Assembly (NCBI GenBank): GCA_022600195.1 | Contig: JAHZKX010000018.1 | Span: 248,001 to 312,000, forward strand | DNA length: 64,000 nucleotides | Direction: 5' to 3' | Source of the DNA: Planctomycetota bacterium | GTDB lineage: Bacteria; Planctomycetota; Planctomycetia; Planctomycetales; Planctomycetaceae | In this document: positions 38,784-48,420 of the stretch, piece after piece | Layout of the letters: each line of letters opens with the position of its first letter | Position numbering within the stretch: the stretch's first letter is position 1 | The notes under the pieces: generated by a model | Database searches by the model: none | Seen by the model: only the letters and a program-made list of their open reading frames with translations | What the model was told of the DNA's origin: nothing | Made by a program: the position numbers and the translations under genes

Positions 38784-41700
38784 TTATTTTCCGACTTTTG
38801 CCTGTTGATTGGCTGCCGGTGCAGCAGGGGGATTAAAGCTGCTTAGCAACTTACCGGTTTTGGCATCCCAAACGCGTAGTACTCCATCTTCACCACCGGC
38901 AATCACAGTTGCTTCATCTCGGCTGCCGGCTACGCTATAAACGTAATCGGTAGAACCAGCCAGATTGCGAAAATTGGAACCATTGGTTGTCAGATGCATG
39001 CGAACGGTTTTATCTCCGCCTCCACTGACAATATTAGCACCCAGTCCGATGAAACTGATTGAGGTCACTTGTTTGGAATATCCTTTGATCGTTCGTTTTT
39101 GTTCGCCGGTTTCAATGTTCCAGACTTTAATCACGTTATCTGCACCTGAACTGACAATCGTCGATTCATCCGCTTTCCAGGAGACATCGAGAACGTGATG
39201 AGTATGCCCTTCAAACGATTTGACAAACTTACCTGTTGCTACGTCGAAGATTTTTACAAACTTATCAGCAGCACCACTCAGTAATGATTTACCGGTAGGA
39301 GAGAAACGGATACCAAGAACCGTATCACTATGAGGACTATCAAATTTCCGAACGACTTTTCCCGTCGCGACATCCCACAACAGGATTTCGCCGCTACGTG
39401 AAGGATCTCCGCCTCCGACCGCCAATAATTTACCATCGGGACTGAAATCCAGGCAAAGCGCCCGGTTCGAAATTGGTGATGCCCCTACCTTTGCAGGATC
39501 TTTCGCATCAGCCCCTAACTGGGCAATCAGCGACCAGACAGGTTGCAGACTTTGAATCAGCACTGTTTTATCTGCACTACCGGAAACCACAGCCGTTTTT
39601 GACAGATAAGCGACTGATGAGACACCCGCCGTATGACCAGATAACGTATCCAGTTCTTTGCCGGTAGTCACATTCCAGAGACGTACTTTCTGGCTGTCAT
39701 CACCCGTTACAACCTGCTTCCCATCTTCCGAGAACGCCACTGCTTTAATCGGAGTCAAGACGGCTGCCTGTTTTTTCGCTTCTGCTAAGACAACGTCTAC
39801 CTGCTTGGCAACCGCATCCAGGGCCGCTTTCTCTTTGGTTCGCTCTACCAATTGTCCTTTGATTTTTGTCAGAGTTGTACCAGCAACTTTAACAGAGCGT
39901 TCGGAAGACGTAATCTTTTTCGCTGCCGCTGTTGCCGCATCGGTTAATTTCTTTGATTCCGCTTCCGCAGCAGCGACTGCTTTATCAGCGGCTGCTGTGT
40001 TCGCCTTTTTGGCTGCTAACTTCGTCGCAGCTGTCACAGCAGCGACTGCTTTAGTAACTGCCTGTTTTGCTTTTGTGATGGCAGTTGTCGCCAGTTTTGC
40101 ATCGTTCGTTTTTTTCGTTTTAGCAGCTGCCAACTTTTTCGTGGTGGCATCAAAGGTTGCCTTTGCTTTCGCCACCGCGTCTTGCTTCTTTTTAGCAGCC
40201 GTCTTATCAGCAGGATCTGGCTTGACTTTATTGGCAGCATCCAAAGCGGCCTTCGCTGTTGCCACTTCTTTCTCGACAGCGGTTATGGCTGTTTGATTTG
40301 CCTGATTCACCTGCTTTAACTTGGCGTCTGCAGCAGCAACCACTTTATCTGCAGCCACTTTTCCAGCATTGGCTTTCGCAACGGCATCATCACCCTTCTT
40401 TTTGTGGTCTGCCAGCAATTTAGCAAGTGCATCTTTGGCGGCTTTCACTTTCGGAGCATAATCGGTCGCTTTCTTCTGTGCTTCTGGCAATGCCTTTTTC
40501 GCAGCAGCCAGCTCATCATTTCGTTTTTTCACTTCTGCTTCACGATCTTTCACGTTCTTTTCAGCAGCTTTCACAGCTGCATCACCTAACGCTACTTTTT
40601 GTTTCGCAATCGTCTGTGACTCCGTGGCCAGAATCATTTGACGTTCTTTACTCAAGTCACCACGGAATTCCTTGAGCATCTTGCCGTTACTCAATTGCCA
40701 GATCTTTCCGGTTCCATTCACTGATACCGAAACCAGAGTTTTGGCATCCGGACTGATATCAACGGCGGTTACGGGAGCAGCATGATTGATCGATCGAATC
40801 TGTTTTTTGCCCTTCAAGTCCCAGACGCGAACAGTGCCATCTTCACTTCCGGAAACCAACTGTGTTCCCGCGGGCAGGACCAGCTTGACAGAGGTCACCG
40901 GCTTGGCATGGCCTTTCAGCTCAACCAGTGCCGCTGGAATTGCAGGAGCTTTTTCGCCAGCCTTTGGTGCAGGAATCGTAATCGGCCAGACATAAATAAT
41001 GTTATTTGCTCCGCCAGCGACTACCTGAGTTCCATCTTTACTCACAGTCAAAGCATTAATGACTGCGGGGGTTTTCATTGTGGAAATTTGCTTTCCATCT
41101 GCGGCATTCCAAACTCGCAAACTCTGATCGGCAGACGAAGTCACAACTTTGGTACGATCCGGTGTAAAAGCCAGACCCTTAATAACACCAGTATGCCCTT
41201 TTAAATCTACTAATTTCTGCCCTGCCGGCAATTTCCACAGTGATGCACCATTATCGGCTGTCACTACAGCCAGCACACTACGGTCTGCATTCAATGTCAA
41301 ACTGGTAACTGCCGCCGGAAAATCCATCTTTTTAACAACACTGCCCAACGACTTCTTCCAGAGTTTGACAACCCGATAACCGCCTGAAGCAAGCAAAGTC
41401 CCTTCAGGATTGAACGCCAGAGAATGTACAAAATCGCGATGTGCGGCCCCTTGTGGATAAAACGGTTTGCCCTCTTTTTGTAATTTCACAAGAGCAGGAT
41501 CGTTTAACTTAGCCACTTCGGTTCCCGAAGCAAGATCATAAACGGCGATTCGATTCGCCCGCCCCACTGCGGCATAACGTGCCCAGGGAGAAAGTGCTGT
41601 ACTATAAATAGAGTTCAAACCGGGTGGTAATGACTGCCAGGCAACGCCGGAATCTGAAGACTTTCCACTGGATTTGGCACCTTCAATAATCCACTGGCGA

Positions 41701-42080
41701 AGAATTCCGACCTGTTGAGGAGTCAGAGCTTTCGCACCCACTTTGTTTGGCAATGGAGGCATAAAGCTTTCTTCAGTGCGGGATGCCACTTGATAGAGAT
41801 AACTTTCATCTGGCTTTCCAGGCACAACCGAAGCACCACTGTCCCCACCCTTGATCAGGGCTTCGACACTTTCCAGAACAAGTGCCCCTTCCTTTTTGGC
41901 GATGTTATGGCAGGCGATACAATTGGCATCCAGAATCGGAAAGACATCTTTCTCGAAGCTGACAGGCCGACCTAATGCGATTTTCGCAGGTACGATCGGT
42001 TTTTCTTCCGCTACTGCAAAATTTCCTGCGATGAAAACTGCAGCTAACATTACACTAAAATTAGCAAACCTGTTCCGCAT
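38784..42080 (-). CDS. Secreted cytochrome c/WD40 protein with a long Lys/Ala-rich coiled coil inserted in the propeller
   Basis: ATG 42080 has GAGGGG about 9 nt upstream and gives 1098 residues. Residues 1-24 are a signal peptide. A planctomycete-type cytochrome c domain follows with heme motif CIACH (54-58) and a distal PPLPNK Met-free stretch preceded by FMPPLP. WD40 repeats run from about 155 to 472 (blades ending LRVWN, VRVWD, GKIWQ). From about 475 to 775 the chain is almost purely Ala/Lys/Thr/Val/Asp, predicted as coiled coil, and WD40 blades resume at 776-1085. It is the last gene of the secreted three-gene set. Cytochrome-fused WD40 proteins are frequent in planctomycetes; the insert is the unusual part. 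Confidence 0.9.
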   Translation of the reverse strand: MRNRFANFSVMLAAVFIAGNFAVAEEKPIVPAKIALGRPVSFEKDVFPILDANCIACHNIAKKEGALVLESVEALIKGGDSGASVVPGKPDESYLYQVASRTEESFMPPLPNKVGAKALTPQQVGILRQWIIEGAKSSGKSSDSGVAWQSLPPGLNSIYSTALSPWARYAAVGRANRIAVYDLASGTEVAKLNDPALVKLQKEGKPFYPQGAAHRDFVHSLAFNPEGTLLASGGYRVVKLWKKSLGSVVKKMDFPAAVTSLTLNADRSVLAVVTADNGASLWKLPAGQKLVDLKGHTGVIKGLAFTPDRTKVVTSSADQSLRVWNAADGKQISTMKTPAVINALTVSKDGTQVVAGGANNIIYVWPITIPAPKAGEKAPAIPAALVELKGHAKPVTSVKLVLPAGTQLVSGSEDGTVRVWDLKGKKQIRSINHAAPVTAVDISPDAKTLVSVSVNGTGKIWQLSNGKMLKEFRGDLSKERQMILATESQTIAKQKVALGDAAVKAAEKNVKDREAEVKKRNDELAAAKKALPEAQKKATDYAPKVKAAKDALAKLLADHKKKGDDAVAKANAGKVAADKVVAAADAKLKQVNQANQTAITAVEKEVATAKAALDAANKVKPDPADKTAAKKKQDAVAKAKATFDATTKKLAAAKTKKTNDAKLATTAITKAKQAVTKAVAAVTAATKLAAKKANTAAADKAVAAAEAESKKLTDAATAAAKKITSSERSVKVAGTTLTKIKGQLVERTKEKAALDAVAKQVDVVLAEAKKQAAVLTPIKAVAFSEDGKQVVTGDDSQKVRLWNVTTGKELDTLSGHTAGVSSVAYLSKTAVVSGSADKTVLIQSLQPVWSLIAQLGADAKDPAKVGASPISNRALCLDFSPDGKLLAVGGGDPSRSGEILLWDVATGKVVRKFDSPHSDTVLGIRFSPTGKSLLSGAADKFVKIFDVATGKFVKSFEGHTHHVLDVSWKADESTIVSSGADNVIKVWNIETGEQKRTIKGYSKQVTSISFIGLGANIVSGGGDKTVRMHLTTNGSNFRNLAGSTDYVYSVAGSRDEATVIAGGEDGVLRVWDAKTGKLLSSFNPPAAPAANQQAKVGK

Positions 42081-42174
42081 AACATGCCCCTCTGTTATCA
42101 CTGTTTGAGCAGTTGAAATATACGACCAACTGTCTGTGTTTTATTCTAAATGAACTTACTTTAAATCGTTTGTA

Positions 42175-44976
42175 CTACTTTGTGACTTTCAACTTAATCG
42201 CTGCATCAACTAATGCTGCACCCTGAAAATCGGCTTTCGCCTGAACTACCAAGTTGGCTAAATCCCCTTCAGTAGCGTCAGCACCAGCCTTAATCTGAAT
42301 CGTCCCAACAGTCTTGTCTGCCGGAATCTTTACAGTCGCCGCTGTGACACCTTTGACTCCAGGAGGAAGAGGCAACGTCAAATCAACCGGTCCTTTAAAC
42401 CCATTGACGCGTTTGATGGTCGCCTTCACATCAATGGCTGCCCCCTTCTTCAGAGCACCACCACCGGGCACTGCTAACGTCATGGTAACCGGTGCAGGAC
42501 TCACTCGAATGACTAAGGGTGTCGAAGGTGCATACACCTTAACGGTCTTAGCTGCAGACGCTTTCGTTGCAGCAGCCACCTTTGCGTCTGCCGCTTTTTT
42601 GGCAGCCTCTGCTGATTTGACTGCAGCGGTCGCTGCTGTCACTGCCTTAACGGCATTTGCCTGTTCTGTTTTCTTTTGCGCCGCTGTTTTCTTCTTGTCT
42701 TTGGCAATCGCATCCCGTTTTTTCGTTGCTGCAGCGAGAGCAGCTTTTGCATCGGTCAATGTTTTTGTCACCGCAGTCTGTGCTGCCTTGGCTTCGTCCA
42801 CCTGACCGGGATTACGACGGTAAGAGACATCAACCGTTGACTGTAGATAAGCAGTATAGACTCCAGGTTTTGCATTGTTTTTCACAAATAACTGAAACAG
42901 TTCGTCCTGCTTGCCTTTCGCAATGGTTTTATTCTGAATGGTGATATTGCTGTTTTTAGGGATCCCATTCCAGGCCAGTGCAACGGCATTATCAAATCCC
43001 GTTCGCTTGATGACTTTAACGGGAACCAGAATCTGTCGTCCCTGATTCACTTTGATTTCAGTCACATTAGCCACAACCTGATAGGGGGCCACTTCGTCAA
43101 TGACCGACAACCCCAGAGAACGTGCAATACGAGAATTTGCACGAATATTAACCGCAACGGGCCGTAATACTGTTGCAGCACGAGCGACGCGTTCCAGCTT
43201 CTTGGAGTCTGCTCCGGTCGCCTGACCGATAATTTCAATCTGGCCTGACCATTTTTTCGCAGTTTCATCGGCCTGAATAATCATCTCTGCGTTATTCGTA
43301 CCCACACCGATGCTGGCCGCTTTGCAGGAAACTCCTGCTGGTAAACCTTTGACTGAAAGATCTATCGTTTCGTTAAATCCATCCTGGCGTAATGCCATTA
43401 CGGAAATTTTGAAACAATCACCTTTACGCAGTGTAATCGCGGCAGGTGCGCCTCCCGTCTTTACCGCTTGAGGATTCAGAGGTAATGCAGCAAGACGAAA
43501 ATCTGGCGTGGGCTGGCGAATTACAGCACGATACACCATGCGCGGATTTCCACGTGTTTCAAATTGTAGATCACGCAGTGTTACTCGAAATACACCATCA
43601 GCGGGAGCGGTAAATAAGTAGTAGGGATCATCCGTGCGAGTATCAAACAGTTTTCCACCCAAATCGGGAAAGACGCTGGTTGCCCCCACATTGGCCAACC
43701 GTTTGAACGTTTCTTTTCCTGCTTTGTCTTTGATGACCTGATCGACAACAATGACAGGGTCCATCACAATTCCATTTCGCTGACCAAAAACTTCAATCGA
43801 ATACTTCTGTTTTGCCTTACCTGCAAACCGAAAAGTATCAACGTCATTTTTTGCTTCAAACTGACCGACAAACTCTCCAGGTAAAGTAAGTGTCTCTTCC
43901 ACGTTTTGTTCATCCCGAACGATTTTGCCTTCTGAAAAGTAAATCGTCATAGGATTCGAACTGCCTGTGGGTGTTTCCCATACATAGGAAAATCCATCAG
44001 CACTCACTTCATGGGGAAAACCCTGTTCGCCCATCTGTAACGTAGCTGGCTTGGCTGGGATTGCAATTTTAACTTGCACCTCTTGAAGCGGTTCATCACC
44101 AATACTCCAGTCTGAGGTTTTTCCGCCCGGCAGGTTGTAGCCGTATAATGTATGATTTGCAGTTGTTCCCGGCGTTCCGGAAGGTGGCATCACAAATTCA
44201 ATGTGCGGTTTTTTGTGGATACCTAATCGATAGATATGTTGTACGCCCCCCGTGTATGTCAAGTCGCGAACTTTAACCTGATAGGTTCCATCTGCGGGCA
44301 ATGTGTAATTCAAATAGGGGTCGTTGCGAAACGTATCTCTTTCGCTGGCCAACCGTTTTTTGTCGGGACCATAAAGCTCCACAATCGCCACCAGTGGCGA
44401 ATCAATGCGAGCGGCCCGACAATCGATGGAAACCTTTTCCCCTTTCTTGCCAGGGAACGAATAGTAATCCACATCAGTTGCTGCCTGTAAGCTCGCATTC
44501 ACTACAGAATCCATTGCCACAGGTGTAGCCTGATCCGATTTATTGTTCGGCTCCTTTTCTGCTATTTCCGGCAAATCCCCTACTACAAATGACCGCGGGT
44601 TACTGAGACCATACAGGCCATGGGCTCTGACATCATAAATACCGACGGGCACTGCTTTGTCGATCGTTACCAGAAATGTATTTGCAACAGGAGTCTTTTT
44701 GCCATTGCGCTCCTGCATCTTGGGAACCGCTTTAATCCCGCTATGACTGAATGACAATGCGTCCAGTTTTTCCAGATCTTTTCCACTCGTCACTCGGACT
44801 TCAACCGTTTGGCCTTTTTGTCCTCCCGACGGAGAAACAGAGTACACAGCAGTTTGAGGTAACTGTGCCCGAACAATAGTAAAGCCCGTCAGAAAGAATG
44901 AACTAATTCCTGCAACGAGAAAACAAACAACCTTCGCAAAATAACGACGTTGATCAAAAAATCGCGTATGCGCCAT
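42175..44976 (-). CDS. Secreted PPC-domain protein with Lys/Ala-rich segment
   Basis: The 933-residue protein starts with a basic N-terminus and a signal or anchor helix to about residue 38. An IPT/Ig-like domain follows (SVSPSGGQKGQTVEV), then two bacterial pre-peptidase C-terminal (PPC) type domains at about 140-235 and 375-470, seen by DVDYYSFPGKKGEKVSIDC and NDVDTFRFAGKAKQKYSIEV. Near residues 745-835 is an Ala/Lys/Thr-rich helix of the same flavour as the insert in the next gene. No catalytic site was seen. PPC domains usually mediate protein or surface contacts. It is flanked by two cytochrome proteins on the same strand. Confidence 0.85.
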   Translation of the reverse strand: MAHTRFFDQRRYFAKVVCFLVAGISSFFLTGFTIVRAQLPQTAVYSVSPSGGQKGQTVEVRVTSGKDLEKLDALSFSHSGIKAVPKMQERNGKKTPVANTFLVTIDKAVPVGIYDVRAHGLYGLSNPRSFVVGDLPEIAEKEPNNKSDQATPVAMDSVVNASLQAATDVDYYSFPGKKGEKVSIDCRAARIDSPLVAIVELYGPDKKRLASERDTFRNDPYLNYTLPADGTYQVKVRDLTYTGGVQHIYRLGIHKKPHIEFVMPPSGTPGTTANHTLYGYNLPGGKTSDWSIGDEPLQEVQVKIAIPAKPATLQMGEQGFPHEVSADGFSYVWETPTGSSNPMTIYFSEGKIVRDEQNVEETLTLPGEFVGQFEAKNDVDTFRFAGKAKQKYSIEVFGQRNGIVMDPVIVVDQVIKDKAGKETFKRLANVGATSVFPDLGGKLFDTRTDDPYYLFTAPADGVFRVTLRDLQFETRGNPRMVYRAVIRQPTPDFRLAALPLNPQAVKTGGAPAAITLRKGDCFKISVMALRQDGFNETIDLSVKGLPAGVSCKAASIGVGTNNAEMIIQADETAKKWSGQIEIIGQATGADSKKLERVARAATVLRPVAVNIRANSRIARSLGLSVIDEVAPYQVVANVTEIKVNQGRQILVPVKVIKRTGFDNAVALAWNGIPKNSNITIQNKTIAKGKQDELFQLFVKNNAKPGVYTAYLQSTVDVSYRRNPGQVDEAKAAQTAVTKTLTDAKAALAAATKKRDAIAKDKKKTAAQKKTEQANAVKAVTAATAAVKSAEAAKKAADAKVAAATKASAAKTVKVYAPSTPLVIRVSPAPVTMTLAVPGGGALKKGAAIDVKATIKRVNGFKGPVDLTLPLPPGVKGVTAATVKIPADKTVGTIQIKAGADATEGDLANLVVQAKADFQGAALVDAAIKLKVTK

Positions 44977-45263
44977 AGTACTGCTACCAATTTTCTGGAT
45001 GGAAGTTGTTGGGAGGAATTCAGGAGGGAGCCTGAGTCAGCCCTGGTTCTCAACAAGAAAACCGAGAGCTACAAGCTATCTGTCATTTATTGTAAAAAAG
45101 CTGACAACCATTGTCTAAACCTAAAATAGCTGTCAGCTTAAATTTCGGAGACTTTTATCAGATTTTAAGTTCCAGTTTGCATCCATGTTCCGCATCGCGG
45201 CAACGACACTCATCTACCCGAGCCAAATGGCTCGAGGGACGATGCCATCAACCTGGATACAGA
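44977..45263. other. Intergenic region with hairpins
   Basis: About 290 bases between two minus-strand genes. It holds the terminator-like hairpin listed separately and a compact 6-bp hairpin with a 4-nt loop at 45219-45234, 30 bases past the DUF1549/DUF1553 stop. No gene is seen. Confidence 0.5.
45094..45139 (-). terminator. Terminator-like hairpin after the DUF1549/DUF1553 gene
   Basis: A 9-bp perfect stem (45098-45106 with 45131-45139) with a 24-nt loop; on the minus strand it is followed by six T. The long loop makes it weaker than the others. If it works, the PPC and WD40 genes would need their own promoter or read-through. Confidence 0.6.
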
Positions 45264-47798
45264 CTAGTGGTTGAACAGGAATTCTTTGGTATTAATCAGT
45301 GCCCAGATAATATCTTCGTAGGCAACCTGAGGTTTTTCTTTGTGCCGTTCGATATAGGAAAGGGCAAATTTCATTTCCTGATCTTGCGGTGCACGAGAAT
45401 ATACCCAACGGTAAAGTTCCTTTACCTTTTCTTCGTTTGAACGTTTGGTATCTTTGGCAAGCATCGCCGCACGGCTGGCTCCCCCCGTAATTTTATCCTG
45501 AACTTCTTTACTGTTCAGCAGATGTAAACTTTGAGCAAGGTTCGCACTTTGTGATCGTTCGCACTCACAGGCCGTATCTGCCTGAGGTTGCCCGAATACT
45601 TTCAAAAAGTAGGGAGCCGAAGTGGCATCGGTAATCTGAACCGCTTTGGTATCTGCGGGTAGACCAGAGAAACGCTGTGTCGAATTGGTGACCTGATGAA
45701 AGACATCATACAGCACTTCAGCAGTGAGACGCTTCGGATAATAACGTGAGAAATTCTGCTTATCCTTCAGGTTATGCTCGTTTGGCAGCGAACTGAGCTG
45801 ATAAGCATTGGAACGACAAATCGCACGCACCAGTTCTTTCAAATCAAATCCGCTTTCAACAAAGTGTTTGGCCAGACCATCCAGAAGCTCCGGATTCGCA
45901 GGCGGATTCGTCGCCCGCATATCATCTTCGGGTTCCACAATTCCTCGACCGAAGAAGTGTTTCCAATAACGATTGACCAGAGCTTTCGCAAAGAAAGGAT
46001 TATCAGTACGGGATAACCATTGCACGAGGGCAACCCGGGGATCACGTTCCGGACTTAATTCTACCGGTGGCATTCCCAGAGCCGTTGGTTTGAGATTTTC
46101 TCCCGATCGAATATTCTTAGCTGAGGCAACACCTTCTTTATGGAAAATTCTCTTGTCCCGGAAACCACGCATCCCAATCGAACCAGCAGTCGGATCTTTC
46201 GTTCCTACACGACTGAAGAAAGCGGCCAGACCATAATAGTCGTTCTGACTCCACTTCTCGAAGGGGTGGTGATGGCAACGGGCACATTGAATTCGCAATC
46301 CCAGAAATAGCTGAGCGGTATCTTCTACCTGCTCTTCAACTGTGTTGACTTCTCGATACCAGACCACTGCGGGGTTTTGTCGGAACTCACCTGACGCGGA
46401 AAGGATTTGACCTACAAACTGGTTGTATGGTTTATTCTCATACAGGCTGTTCCAGATCCATTGATAGAAGGCATTCGTACCTGCAATATCAATCGGTTGC
46501 AGTTTTTTGTTACGGAGAACCATGTTCCACTTATTAGCAAAGTAATCTGCATAAGCGGGGCTGTCGATCAGACGATCAATCAGTTTATCCCGTTTGGCTG
46601 CATCTTTATCAGCTAAAAAGGCCTTGACCTCTTCTTCATTGGGAGTGGTTCCGGTGATGTCGATATAAACTCTTCGCATGAAGGTCGAATCGTCAGAAAT
46701 CGGTGAAGGAGGAATCCCCAGCACTTTCAGTTTATTGAAAACGGTTTCATCGATCACATTGCGAGATTTTGGCAGTGAAGCAATTTTGATTCCCAGAGGA
46801 ATTGTTGATCGGAAGGTAGAAACCTGTCCCTGATAGCGAGCCATGATGGCCACTTCACCCGACAGGTTCAATGTTTTCACCAGGCCGGTCTTATTCACTT
46901 CGGCCATTTCAGTGTCATTGGCTTCAAACAAAGCCATACGAGTGACATCTTCAGTCGAGTCATCAGAATAAGTGGCAATCACAGAGATCTGTTGTTCGAC
47001 TTCCTGGCCCATTGTTCGTGTGGCAGGAAAACATTCAATCTTAACAACTTTTCGGTCTTTCTCACTTCCGTAAGGCATTCCCTGTTCTATCCAGCGATAG
47101 AGCAGACGGTACTCATAAGAATCCGGTTTCACAAGTTTACCACCGCCGTGGGGTGTTACCCCGGTGCCCTTCATCAACAACAGACTCTCTGCAGGAGATG
47201 TCGGAAACACGCGACGTCCCCGGCCTTCTTTGACCAGGAACTCAAAGTCGTCTTCAGGATAAAAACCAAGTAGCGACAGTTTAAAACCATTCTGCCCACT
47301 CGCTTTTCCATGACAACCACCACTGTTACACGTCAACTTGGTAAAGATCGGAACGATCTGATTCTTAAAGTTGATCGCCTCTTGTGTTGCAATTCCCTGA
47401 ATGGCAACGGGAATAGAAGCCGTCTTACCATTTTTGGCGGTCACCGTTAAAGTAGTCTGCCCGTCTTTAAGGGGCGTGAGATAACCATCAGTAGAAATCG
47501 AAGCGAGTTCTGGATGAGCAATCTTGTAAGTCACGTTCCGCGTCAGGTCATGCAATTTACCATCTGCGAGGACACCGGTGACGATAACCTGTTGTCGTGA
47601 ATCCGGTCCTCTTAACGGAAGTATTGCTTTTTCACCAGGATGCGGTCCGATCTGAATCGATTTGTAATCGACCTGCACCTTGGCAGTCGGCGCTGCCAGC
47701 ACATGCCTTACACAGTTGCTTGAAACAAGAAAAAGAGTCAGCACTCCACATAGAATAAGGATCTGGGGCATCCGAGAGCCTTTGATTCGGAAATCCAT
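45264..47798 (-). CDS. Secreted DUF1549/DUF1553 cytochrome protein with Ig-like domain
   Basis: The 844-residue protein begins with a signal peptide (to about residue 36). An Ig-like (BIG2-type) domain at about 60-133 follows. A first cytochrome-like segment has CNSGGCHGKASGQNGF, with residues 157-163 spacing the two Cys by four residues. DUF1549 spans about 345-555 and includes a standard heme motif CARCH at 505-509. DUF1553 spans about 605-835 (DNPFFAKALVNRYWKHFFGRG). This is a hallmark planctomycete secreted family often placed beside DUF1501 or WD40 partners; its biochemical role is unknown, perhaps redox chemistry on polysaccharides. Confidence 0.93.
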   Translation of the reverse strand: MDFRIKGSRMPQILILCGVLTLFLVSSNCVRHVLAAPTAKVQVDYKSIQIGPHPGEKAILPLRGPDSRQQVIVTGVLADGKLHDLTRNVTYKIAHPELASISTDGYLTPLKDGQTTLTVTAKNGKTASIPVAIQGIATQEAINFKNQIVPIFTKLTCNSGGCHGKASGQNGFKLSLLGFYPEDDFEFLVKEGRGRRVFPTSPAESLLLMKGTGVTPHGGGKLVKPDSYEYRLLYRWIEQGMPYGSEKDRKVVKIECFPATRTMGQEVEQQISVIATYSDDSTEDVTRMALFEANDTEMAEVNKTGLVKTLNLSGEVAIMARYQGQVSTFRSTIPLGIKIASLPKSRNVIDETVFNKLKVLGIPPSPISDDSTFMRRVYIDITGTTPNEEEVKAFLADKDAAKRDKLIDRLIDSPAYADYFANKWNMVLRNKKLQPIDIAGTNAFYQWIWNSLYENKPYNQFVGQILSASGEFRQNPAVVWYREVNTVEEQVEDTAQLFLGLRIQCARCHHHPFEKWSQNDYYGLAAFFSRVGTKDPTAGSIGMRGFRDKRIFHKEGVASAKNIRSGENLKPTALGMPPVELSPERDPRVALVQWLSRTDNPFFAKALVNRYWKHFFGRGIVEPEDDMRATNPPANPELLDGLAKHFVESGFDLKELVRAICRSNAYQLSSLPNEHNLKDKQNFSRYYPKRLTAEVLYDVFHQVTNSTQRFSGLPADTKAVQITDATSAPYFLKVFGQPQADTACECERSQSANLAQSLHLLNSKEVQDKITGGASRAAMLAKDTKRSNEEKVKELYRWVYSRAPQDQEMKFALSYIERHKEKPQVAYEDIIWALINTKEFLFNH

Positions 47799-48420
47799 AC
47801 ATCAACTCCTGTGCAACTGGTTTCGTTTTTACTTCAGGTCTGACTGCAAACAGTATTGTGTGATTAAAGGCAGACCTTTTCAAAGTATGATTGAAATTGA
47901 AAACGCTAGTTTCGCGGTTGGTTTATTTAGGGAAGCTTTTTTAGGCAAGTTAACCAATCAGTACTTACTGGTTGGTTGAATTGTGTGGATCAGGTCAAGT
48001 CCCTTTCGTAACAGACTTTCCCTAATTGTTCAATGTATCAAAGTTTATTGAATTGTCAACGTTTTAACCAGTCACTTGGACCAAGAATGTCATTTTGTTC
48101 ATCTGAATGAAATGACGAGATCAAATCCGCCTAGTTCAAGAATCCCATTTTTTCATATCCATCACAACTGTCAAGAAACAAAACATTGAAAAAACCGGTA
48201 TGATACTCAAAATGAATTCGCACCTTGAATGTAGTGCTCTATTCCATATTTTTTAAGGGAATCAGCCGGTTCTTTCAAAAACAGGATTTCTTAGATTGCC
48301 AGTCAAAGTCTCTTCTATAGAATGAAAGTTAGCACAGATTTTGCTTCAAGACTTACCTTCCGGGTAATTTTTTGAAAATTCGCTTTTTTCCTACATTCCA
48401 GGCGGCTACAAAACACACCC
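47799..48420. other. Divergent intergenic region with a dyad
   Basis: About 620 bases between the secreted cytochrome operon and ribBA. It contains a 12-bp near-perfect dyad at 47952-47977 (listed separately) and a small TTACC/GGTAA hairpin followed by six T about 50 bases before ribBA. No FMN-riboswitch core was recognised. Confidence 0.5.
47952..47977. promoter_or_regulatory. Near-perfect dyad upstream of the DUF1549/DUF1553 operon
   Basis: Two 12-base arms (47952-47963 and 47966-47977) match as inverted repeats with a single G/T mismatch and only 2 bases between. It lies about 155 bases upstream of the operon start. The compact size resembles a TetR-type operator, though no such regulator is in the window; an RNA hairpin is the alternative. 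Confidence 0.45.

Noticed and set aside
39658-40296. 212-codon Ala/Phe-rich open frame on the plus strand
   Set aside because: It is antisense to the Lys/Ala-rich coil of the WD40 protein; the composition is a direct by-product of that repeat-rich coding sequence.
47680-47979. 99-codon plus-strand open frame
   Set aside because: Mostly antisense to the signal-peptide end of the DUF1549/DUF1553 gene; no ribosome site.
48300-48420. FMN riboswitch upstream of ribBA
   Set aside because: The conserved RFN core was not found; only a weak 5-bp hairpin with a T-run is present.
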